The notes below the pieces were generated by a model that was given only the letters and a program-made list of their open reading frames with translations, did not search any database and had not been told where the DNA came from. The translations under genes were made by a program, and so were the position numbers. DNA of 64,000 nt from positions 113,317,036-113,381,035 of the forward strand of contig CM043699.1 of NCBI GenBank assembly GCA_023935145.1, written 5' to 3'. Below are positions 55,515 through 64,000 of this stretch, piece by piece; within the stretch, counting starts at the first letter, position 1, and each line of letters begins with the position of its first letter. Source of the stretch: Bretschneidera sinensis. Lineage: Eukaryota > Streptophyta > Magnoliopsida > Brassicales > Akaniaceae.

Positions 55515-58015
55515 CCCACAGAATGATGCCAGCTGAATTGAGTGAGTTGAACATACCATTTAAAGAATTTTTGGATAAACAATTTATCGGACCTAATGTA
55601 TTTGGTGAGCCCCTGTAGTGTTTGTGAAAAAGAAATATGAAACAATGAGATTGTATATAGACTACAGATAGTTGAATAAGAATAAATACATTTTTCCCAG
55701 GATAAATAAATTGTTTGAGCAGTGCAAGGAGTGAGAGTGTTTTCTAAGATAAACTTGAGATCAAGTTATCACCAATTGAGGGAGACATGCCTAAGACTGC
55801 TTTTAGGACATGTTATGGTCATAAGCTTCTTGTGTTGTCATTTGGATTGACTAATATTCCAAAAACTTTCATGACTTGATGAATAGAGTGTTTAAACTAT
55901 ATCTTAACAAGTTTATGGTTGTATTCGACTTTCTGATATAATCTAAGAAGGAAGAACAACATGTGAAACATTAGACAGTGTGTTGAAGATTTTGAGGAGA
56001 GAGAAACTATATACAAAGTTCTCTAAGTGTGAGTATTGGCTGAATGAAATAACTTTCTTGGAACATGTAATATCGAGAAATGACATAACAGTTGATCCAT
56101 AAAAGGTAGAGGCAATGTTAAGTTGGGAGAGACCAACTAATGTGACTGAGATTAAAATCTTCTTGGGGTTAGCTGGTTATTATAGAAGATTCTTTCAGAA
56201 TTTTTTTTATTATTGTAATACTATTGAATAGACTGACTAGGAAAAAGGTGAGATTTGTATGGTGAGGGAAAAGTGAGAAAAATTCTTCAATTTCTAAAGG
56301 AGAAATTGACTACAGCTCTAGTATTTGTGTTTTCCTTATGGTGATGAAGGATTTATGGTGTGTGGTGATGCGTCACCTCAATGATTGGGATATGTGTAAC
56401 ATAGGAAAACTACCACTCATATTTCTAGGCAATTGAAGATTCATGATAGTAATTACCCTACTCGTGACTTAGAGTTGGCTGCTATAATGTTTACTTTAAA
56501 GATTGGAGACATCCTCTATATAGAGCCACTTGTGAGATATTCATATGTTATAAGAGTTTGACATACTTACCTACCCAGAGATAGTTGAATTTGAGGCAAA
56601 GATGGTGGATGGAGTGGTTTGTGACTATGATTGTACAATTCCCTATCATCCAGAAAAAGGTGAAGGTGATGGCTGATGCATTGAATAGAAAGCCTACAAG
56701 AAGGTTAACTGCTATTGGGAGTCCGGATGTGAAATTGATGATAGATTTAGAAAGATAAAAATGAAGTGTAATATTAGTGATAGAAGATCATGGTTAATGG
56801 ATATGGTTTTACGATCATCCATATTAAAATGTTTTAGAGAAGCAAGGTAGAGATGACGAGATAGAAAAGATTTAGCATTGAGTGCTTACTAAAGTATTTT
56901 GAGTTCAAAATTTGAAATGAGGGTAATTTGGTATTGGAACATAGATTTGTGTTCCCAATGATGCGGAGTGGAGAAAGAAGATATTGAGAAAGGTACATTA
57001 TGATGTAGATTCGATGCACCCGAGTAACAATAAGATGTATAGAGGATTGAGACATAATTTCTGGTGGTCAGGATTGAAGAAGGATGTAGCTGATATTGTG
57101 AGGTTGTATGGAGCACCATTAAGCATAGTATCAAATAGAGATGCTAGATTTACATCTTGATGTTGGAGAGGCTTTCAAAAAGCCACGGGTACACAGTTGT
57201 AATTTAATATAATTTTTCATGCTCAGACAGAAAGAATTTTTAGAGAACTAGAAGATATGTTAAGGACAAATGTGATGAGTTTTTTTTCCTTCAGTAAGTT
57301 GGGATGCTTACATGTCATCGATTGAAATTGCTTATAATAATCAGTATCAAACTAGTATTGGGATGACATCCATTGAGGCCTTATATAGTAGGAGATACAG
57401 AACTCCAGTATGCTGGGAAAAAGTTAGAGAGAGAAATATATCCGGTCTATCAAATTATTAAGTTAACATCTGAGAGGATTAAATTGGTTAGAGAGAACCG
57501 TAAAGCAGCACAGAGTAGACCGAATAGTTATGCTGATAATAAGAGAAGATCTCTCAAGTTTCAAGTAGTTGTTTAGGTGTATTGAAAAATATCTCAATGA
57601 AAAGGTGTATTGAGACCTAAACAGGAAAGGAATGCTGAATATGAGGTAAGTGGAACTCTATGAGCTTGTTGAGAAAGTTGATCTAGTTTTGAGTAGCCTG
57701 GAGTTGCCTCTAGAATTAAAACATTTATATAACATATTTCATGCTTCACTTCTAAGAAAGTATTTACATGATGAATATTATAATATTTCGAGCTAAGCTA
57801 TAGAAATTTAGAAAGATTTGGCTTATATACAAGTACCAATGAGAATTTTAGACAAAAAGAACAAATCTTGCATAATAAAATAATTGCATTAGCTTAAGTT
57901 CTGTGGCGGAATAAGGATATTGAAAAGATTACGTGAAAGTGTGAGACAATTATGAAGAAATATTGTTCACATTTGTTTCTGGAGTTAAGTAAGGAAATTT
58001 CAGGGATGAAATTTT
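55515..58015 (+). pseudogene. Gypsy pol remnants (RT, RNase H, integrase, C-terminal tail)
   Basis: RT starts RMMPAELSELNIPFKEFLDK (about 55520), then [13 protein letters not shown] and [10 protein letters not shown]. RNase H: VCGDASPQ at about 56358 and a stop-broken MADALNRK-type motif near 56670. Integrase: HPSNNKMYRGLRHNFWWSGL at about 57016, then a direct jump at about 57105 to YGAPLSIVSNRDARFTS. The catalytic core start is deleted. The tail LPLELKHLYNIFHASLLRKY (about 57700) and VPMRILDKKN (about 57833) resembles the post-integrase region of Tekay/Reina-type chromoviruses; a chromodomain cannot be confirmed. Confidence 0.75.
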
Positions 58016-58032
58016 TGTAAGGTGGGTAGATT

Positions 58033-60139
58033 TGTAATACTCGTAATCGTAAAGTAAAGGTAAAGAAGTAATTTAATAAATATGACAGGAAATTAAAATA
58101 ATATATATACGTGAAGAATTTAATATTGAATAAAATAATTCTTTTGAAAAAAAAACTGGACGCGTAGGGACGTAGCTACAAAGAAACAGAATAAGAAAAA
58201 AAAACATCCAGTAACGTCTAGGAAAGAAAAAGTAAGGAAAAAAAGATAAAAAATTATAATAAAAAATTATTTTTTCAAAAAAAAAAAATCAGCGCAACAC
58301 CTGGAAGTCCAAGTGTTGCAACATGAAATTTGGGTGGCTGCATGTTAAGCAGCTGTTCATTTTGTGAACAGTTGAAATGCAGCAATTGCCGCTTAAATGG
58401 GTTATAAATTGATTTTTATACGAATTTCGTTTAGTTTTTATTTAAATTACTATATTTCTCAAAACGCTTGGGAACCCAACGAAATGTTGAAAGAGCAAAA
58501 TTTTGAAAGAGTTTACTGCAGAATTTCATAGGAAATCACGAGAAGCTATCAGAAAAGCAAAAGATAATCATATAGTATTTATTTTTGAATTTTTAGCATT
58601 CATGAAATTTCCCCGAATTCAAAGTGAAAGTTTTCAAAGGGTGTGGTTTATAACTAATTGAAGAATAAATTAGAAATTTAATATAAATATGATGTCAGGT
58701 GTTGACGATCAATAACTGAGAGAAATTTCTAAGAGGAACAGGAAAGGCAAGGAGGTGATCCACGGGTAGCTTTAAGTGCTACATGGTCAGTTAGATTTAC
58801 TTTAAGTAATCTAAATAAAAATGAAATATCTAGTGATGATATTAAGTAAATTATTAGCTTATGCTTTGGTGGTAGATAAAAATTTGATTGATAGGTATGA
58901 GATGGATTTTGGACATGTAGAAAATTATTAAGGGATAAATAATATTTTTGGAATAATAAGTTGATAATAAAAGCGATAAGTAAAATTCTTGATGAGCTAT
59001 GGTTGATGTTTTGATACGAATTATGAGGAGATGAAAATTGGTGGATCTTGACAAGCTAAGATGAATGATTTGATGTGATTTGTGATGAGAGAAATTTAGT
59101 GAAAATTTTTATAATAATTTGAGGAAAGATGTGATAGCTAAATTTAAACATTTTGAGTTCATGTTGTTTTTATATTAGTGTTCAAATGCATATTTCATAT
59201 CATTGTTCATATGCATATGCATTAAATAAAAGAAAAGAACCTAGAAAGAACCGGTCTAATTGAAAAACCGTGATAGCCGATATAGGCTGGAAATAAAAAG
59301 GACACCGTGACAGCCAGTATATGCTGGAAATAAATCCGTGACAATCGGGATAAGCTGTAAAGAAAAGAACCGGGAGGGGGCTGGTCTAAGAAAATAAAAA
59401 TATGTCGACATGTGGGAAGACGTTCCCATAATAATAATTCATGCATTGCTTCTGTTCTAATTATTGCTTTCATTATTGAAATGCTGATGTGTGGTGTGTT
59501 ATTGTGAATTTATTTATAGATGGATGAGTCTCACTGAGAGACAGTTATGGTGATAAGAACCATCTAAATGGTTGATTTTATGATGTGAACCTCATTGCAA
59601 GGTAATTATGAGATAATTGATGGTCTTGAGGTGAACTAACAGATAAGAAGAAGAGATTGATAGAGAATGAATCTTTTGACATGTGTAGTGATAATAGAAT
59701 GCTAGTATCAAGTTGTGAGAAATATAAATGATTAAATATTAAAAGACCATTTATACAACTGAATACTTTTAGTAAATTTAATTCACCGGGCTTGTGAAAC
59801 TCACCCCTTATTGTACAATGATTTCAGGTATCAGACAAGACAAATAGTTTGGTGGGTTGAGAGTCAGATGAAATCATTTCTGTAAGCTACGTACATGTCA
59901 ACATCCTTAGACTAATGAAAAAATAAAATAAAAATTTATTTGTAAATATTCGTGCATTTATGGTTTTATCTAACATTTGAAGATCAGATTGATGTAACTC
60001 CCATGTTGAGGGTTTAGGATTGTTGTAAAATTTTCTACTGGTGTTATTATTTTTATTGTTGCATATATGTGTCGTGCTGGGATTTTCAAAATGTAATGAC
60101 ACCGTCTTGGGGGTGGCCAACCTGGGATGGGTCGTTATA
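58033..60139 (+). repeat. Gypsy 3' LTR
   Basis: TGTAATACTCG to GTCGTTATA, 2107 bp, preceded by purine-rich AAGGTGGGTAGA. The final CA has become TA. Minisatellite at about 59260-59375. Confidence 0.9.
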
Positions 60140-60813
60140 CCTATACTCGTTTTGAGCCTGTGCTTTTTACGTGGTAGTTTGAGCTTGGGCTCATGAATAG
60201 TCACGGTTAGTAGTAGAACAAGGAGCCTAGTTAGGGTGTCTTAAGTTGCTTATAAATATTCTCTATATACTTATCACACAAATATACGAGAGATTTGGGA
60301 GGCTAACTATAATGAAACTTCTTGTAAGATGTGGCCCTATTTTGGGGTGCATCTGGGTATATTTTGTCTCATTTTTTTTTTCATTGTTAGAGTGATTGAT
60401 ATTTCTTGAATCATTCATTTGGTATTAGAGCTTTGTGTTCGAGGATTACGATCATAGATATAAATTGGATCATGATGGAAATTGAAAAGTTCGGAGGGAA
60501 GAGCTTTGATTTGTGGAAATTGAAGATGAAGGATCTACTCATGGACAAAGACATATGGATAATGTTAAACGATGAGAAGCTGAGGAGTACCACAAGCATG
60601 ATGGCAACATCCACTGTACAAAGGGTTACGACGACAGTGACGGCCAAAACGACGCCCTTGACAAAGACGGTGTCGCTAGTGGTGGTTTCAGCATTATCTT
60701 TAGCGGTGATCACAGAGTGGAAGAAGCTAGATTAGAAGACACAAAGTCTAATTTGACTGTGTCTGACCAATTTCCCTGATAAACTTTTTTGGTGAGAAAA
60801 GTGGGAAAGAACT
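60140..60813 (+). pseudogene. Copia 5' remnant: LTR end, primer site and Gag start
   Basis: After about 270 bp of LTR-like sequence comes TTTGGTATTAGAGC (60418), an initiator-Met primer site with one change, then an ATG at 60472 starting MMEIEKFGGKSFDLWKLKMK. This matches the first residues of Tnt1-type Gag (EKF-G-F-LW-KMK pattern), with LLMDKDIW next. From about 60600 it turns Thr/Val-rich and loses resemblance. The element is cut at 60813 by the second Sirevirus. It may or may not belong with the LTR at 38412, to which I see no obvious similarity. Confidence 0.65.
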
Positions 60814-61083
60814 TGTAGACTGAGGTTTCAACCCAAGAGGGGGGTGAATTGGGCTTTTGAAACTTTCACGGAATAAACTCAAGTTTATAAAAACATAGTC
60901 GGACAACTTCACCGGTATTGTAATCCACTAAGAAGTGGAGAATGTAAACTCAGATTATAGTGGTTCGGCAATATTGGATTCGTTCCGACCCTATGTCCAC
61001 TCTCTTCAATGAATCTCCTTGAAGTAATCCACTAAGAAACTTAATCGTACAACTTCACTGGTGTTATACAAACCTTACAATCC

Positions 61084-61139
61084 CTTCCTCTCGGAAGCTA
61101 TCCCCTTCCTCTCGGAAGTAATCCATTTCCTTTCGAAAG
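61084..61139 (-). repeat. Tandem hairpins with GAGA/GAAA loops in the second Sirevirus LTR
   Basis: On the minus strand: CTTCC-GAGA-GGAAG at 61097-61084 and 61118-61105, both perfect, and CTTTC-GAAA-GGAAA at 61139-61126. Confidence 0.65.
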
Positions 61140-61454
61140 TAATCCCTTTACAAAAGATGCTGTAAAGTAAATGGTAGAGAGACTGCAAATAAAAGCTTAT
61201 ACAACTCAACAATGTCTCTCTTTCAAAGTAAAGCTTGAAGAATGGCTTAGCAAGATATTTCAAAGCTTTTTGTGTTTCAAAGAGTAAATGACTTGATTGT
61301 GTGTTTTCTTCTCTTTTGAATATCTCCAGCACTCTATTGAATGCTCAATAGAGTGGGTTTATATAGCCATCAAATAATATGGCCGTTGGGACTTTAATTT
61401 GAAATGATTATGCCTTTAAAAGATCAGATTTCGAATTCAACGGTCATATTTTTT

Positions 61455-61705
61455 GAACTATTAGTCGACTGGGTCGAGATACCAGTTGACTAGGTCATCT
61501 TAAAAATTCTTGTTTTTAAAGCTTCTAGAGTACCAGTCGACTGGGGAGTGTCTGTCCAATTTACCAGTCGACTGGTATGTTCCATCCAGTCGATTGGGGA
61601 CTCACTGTCCATTTTACCAGTCGACTGGTATGTCTTACCCAATTGACTAGGGACTTACTGTCCCATATACCTGTCGACTGGTATATGTACCCAGTCGACT
61701 GGGTT
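61455..61705 (-). repeat. Palindrome cluster in the second Sirevirus U3
   Basis: Multiple ACCAGTCGACTGG units. Two sites (about 61562 and 61616) read TACCAGTCGACTGGTA, a perfect 16-bp palindrome. Confidence 0.85.
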
Positions 61706-62687
61706 GTCTTCCAACCCAATTTTTTTGTGTTAAAAATAAGTTTTAACTTAAAAATGTTTGATCAAAAGGTTATGTTTAAAAATATTTTGTGTGCGAGCCA
61801 TTGAACAAGCTATTACAATGTACAAATGAGACTTACATTAGTTTTAAAACCTTAGACCTATACTAGTTCTCCAGTCTTCACTTGAAAGATTGATTCGGTT
61901 TGAGTTCTTGCACCTTGATCCTTGGTTGAATGCTTTTGCTGCTTACTACACTTAGAGTGTACTATTAGTATAATAATAGTTTTATTTTGTCATCATTAAA
62001 ATACAGGTAAGGGTCAATAATCTCCCCCTTTTTGATGATGACAAAACTAATAATATGAAAATAGTTTAAAAAACTAAGTGTTTGGTTTTTCAGAAAAATT
62101 GGACAGAGTTTCATCTGTTTTTCGAGTAAAACCACCTTTTAAACAAGCAAACACAGTTTATATATTCATTTCAACCAATCACAATCAACGAACCATTTTT
62201 AATATTCTTTGGAGCATTGCTCCCCCTAAATATATGCATTGGTTTCGGTTTTCTTAAATTTTCTTGTTTTCTCATATTTTTCTCCTGTTTTGACAACAGC
62301 AACCAAAGGGGTTAGAAACTAAAAAATAAGCTACTTAACTACCATAGTTATCTAGAGTATGCTAAAACAAACTTTTACGCAAAAATTTGACTTCATTCGG
62401 AGTTTGGAAGCCTTCCCGAGAAGAACCGAAAGTTTTTATACAAGCATAACCAGTTTCAGAGCATATTCTTGAATAAAAGCAGTTAGAAACTATGCAAGCA
62501 TATCAAAAATAAAGTAAATAGATAAATGAAACATGTCTATTGAAAAAGCATCATCATATACAAAAAGTCAATACACGAGTGGGCTTCATAGAGATATATA
62601 TATGAGACAGAAATACATAAGTATGTTCGTGCTATATGCTAAGAGAAAGAAACTACTATGTACATCTAAATATCATAAAAAAGGACT

Positions 62688-63947
62688 CAAGGAGCGGGAG
62701 AGTCTGAGCTGTCATGAACAAGATCCCGTATCTCAGCTAAAGAACTCTCTGTATGCTCTTTGTGAAGCTCGAAATCGTCCCGTAGAAGCTCGATGGAGGA
62801 GCTCAATGTCAGGAACTCTGACTACATGGTCTGGAACCCAGACTGCATGATCATCTGGAGGCTCGTGATAGCCTGTAGTAGATCACCATACCCAGCCTGA
62901 CCAACCCTCTAGTCACCAATGGGAGGTGCTCGGGTATCCGTGTCCATGTCAGCAGTATCAGTAGCAGCCTCCTCATCATCACTGCTCTCATCCTCTCAAA
63001 TTCGAATATACTTCCTGGTCTTTGAATAGATGAAGTCGTCCCGGACTGTGCATCCCATCTTCTTCATTGATAAGATTTTGATGATGTTCTTTGGTCCGAT
63101 ATCCTGAGCCTCGGAGGCAGGGAGAGGCATCTGAAAGTGCTGGAGTATGAGCGTAATGAGCATCCCATAGGTTAGACACCCAGAGTCGCTCGCTTCACCA
63201 TTAATCATGTTGGCGAGCAGCAGGGGATATATATTGAAGTGGTGCCCTGTTTTAAGGCACCAAATCAATACTGTATCTATCTTAGATAGATACCCCCGAC
63301 TCCCGAGTCTTAGGTGGATGGTCCAACTCACTATTAAGTTGAACAATTTTGAGTTCAGGGGTATATCACTACATGTGTGAAAATGTAGTGGGTCTGTACA
63401 CATAGTTAGGGTCGCCCCTGACTATCTGAAAGGCCGCCTCGACATCAAAATTGTCTGGTCATCCATCCAGACTCCATTGGATCCCTCCTGTAGGGATCCT
63501 CAGTATGCTCATGAGGAGGTCAGTGTTTACCTCAAACTCCACACCCATTACACTGGTTTTGAATCTCAGAGCCAGTTGACTGGGTTTCACCAAGTTCACA
63601 TAGAACTAGTGAATCAGTCTTGGGTAGTATTTTTCATGCACTCTGATCAGTGGGGTCAGGTGGATTGCCTCAAAGGCTGGCAAGATATCGAAATTTCCAT
63701 GACGAATAGAGTCGAAGTCGACGACTTTACCGATCATGATCTTCTTATGGCGGATGATGGAGTCATACCTTGCTTTGGCTGCAGGGCTGGAAAACAGAGA
63801 CTCATCAAGCTCTGTTATGGGCTTCTTACTTGATGAGCTCGCCACACCCTTCCCACTAGTATTTGAATCCGTAGGTTTGGTGGACCTTGGCCTTGTTGGC
63901 CCATTTGGTCCCCCGGTTGTGTATTTTATGCGGATTTGATATGTCAT
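62688..63947 (-). pseudogene. Second copy of the Sirevirus accessory ORF
   Basis: The minus-strand ATG at 63947 starts MTYQIRIKYTTGGPNG, then a Pro/Ser/Lys-rich start, then RHKKIMIGKVVDFDSIRHG and KYYPRLIH. A stop lies at 63606 where the first copy has Gln. After a frameshift near 63385 it continues TCSDIPLNSKLFNLIVSWTI, LLANMINGEASDSGCLTYG, LITLILQHF and KKMGCTVRDDFIYSK to a stop at 62996. An acidic Asp/Glu stretch and a C-terminal segment follow to about 62688. The stops differ in position from those at 48948-50222, so the parent ORF was open and the two copies decayed separately. Confidence 0.75.
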
Positions 63948-64000
63948 TTTTGGAAAAAATGGGTTTTTTGAAAAAAGAGATTTTCACGAAAATGAGAGAT

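Larger units (their letters stand above)
41306..60139 (+). mobile_element. Ty3/gypsy (chromovirus-like) retrotransposon, interrupted by a Sirevirus
   Basis: LTRs of about 2.1 kb start TGTAATAC(C/T)CGTAATC. The 5' LTR is 41306-41768 plus 52023-53618; the 3' LTR is 58033-60139. Flanks CCTTT (41301-41305) and CCTAT (60140-60144) are a one-mismatch TSD. The primer site TGGTATCAAAGC is at 53623. The internal region is badly decayed but in gypsy order: gag, protease, RT, RNase H, integrase, then a tail resembling the Tekay/Del or Reina group. The 5' LTR was later split by the Sirevirus at 41769-52017. Confidence 0.9.
60814..62019 (-). repeat. Second Sirevirus 3' LTR
   Basis: Plus strand TGTAGACTGAGGTTTC to GGGTCAATA, 1206 bp. 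TATA box (plus TTTATATAG) at about 61357, palindromes at 61455-61705, hairpins at 61084-61139. Confidence 0.95.
60814..64000 (-). mobile_element. Second Sirevirus, 3' end, minus strand (runs off the window)
   Basis: 3' LTR at 60814-62019, polypurine tract (minus AAAAAGGGGGAGAT, 62020-62033), 3' untranslated region, then the accessory ORF. pol and the 5' LTR lie beyond position 64000. Left flank GAACT (60809-60813) should be half of the TSD. Confidence 0.9.

Noticed and set aside
60411..60713. Minus-strand 100-codon frame
   Set aside because: Antisense to the copia Gag start at 60472; no features.

Overview
The window looks like a repeat-rich, AT-rich nuclear segment of a flowering plant, probably a eudicot. 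The evidence is LRR-XII receptor kinase (Xa21/EFR-type) and Cf-type receptor-like protein genes, plant-type LTR retrotransposons primed by initiator tRNA-Met, a hAT-type element, and GT-AG introns. No species can be named from sequence alone. Almost every coding region is broken.

Layout. 1-5,442: AT-rich sequence with a 1-kb hAT-like non-autonomous element carrying a tRNA-Gly pseudogene, a (GA)n microsatellite, and a short unrecognised membrane-protein exon. 5,443-9,871: a complete Ty1/copia element on the minus strand (copia-1; 159-bp LTRs, TSD CCATT) with a long open pol ORF. 11,083-13,056: LRR-XII receptor kinase pseudogene. 14,342-14,505: fragment of a receptor 5' exon. 15,692-31,500: a receptor locus with a signal-peptide/LRR first exon, then an unusual tandem array of 72-nt single-LRR cassettes separated by near-identical intron-like spacers, then a Cf-type receptor-like-protein 3' module. 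A young copia element (copia-2, 21,701-26,300, TSD AAAAT) sits inside one spacer. 31,830-39,640: two more cassettes and an LRR-XII kinase 3' module, broken by a Sirevirus-type solo LTR and by a gypsy-LTR/copia nest. 39,641-64,000: a retrotransposon nest. A chromovirus-like Ty3/gypsy element (41,306-60,139) has a full Sirevirus (41,769-52,017, TSD ATCAT) in its 5' LTR. A copia gag fragment follows, then the 3' end of a second Sirevirus on the minus strand that runs off the window.

Most interesting points. (1) The LRR cassettes are all 72 nt, phase 1-1, each one LRR, usually flanked by good acceptor and donor sequences. They lie in a higher-order array upstream of two different 3' modules: receptor-like protein and receptor kinase. 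Inclusion of any number of intact cassettes would keep frame. (2) The Sirevirus LTR leaders carry tandem CUUCC-loop-GGAAG hairpins. The loops vary between copies as GAAA, GUGA and GAGA, mostly of GNRA type, and one stem has a compensatory change. (3) The 3' accessory ORF of the Sirevirus is preceded by a palindrome cluster plus TATA box that mimics the LTR promoter, suggesting an internal promoter. (4) Both small copia elements lack a recognisable gag capsid region, so a gag-deleted lineage may be moving in trans.

All of this is read by eye. Exon structure, RNA folding and expression are inferences.
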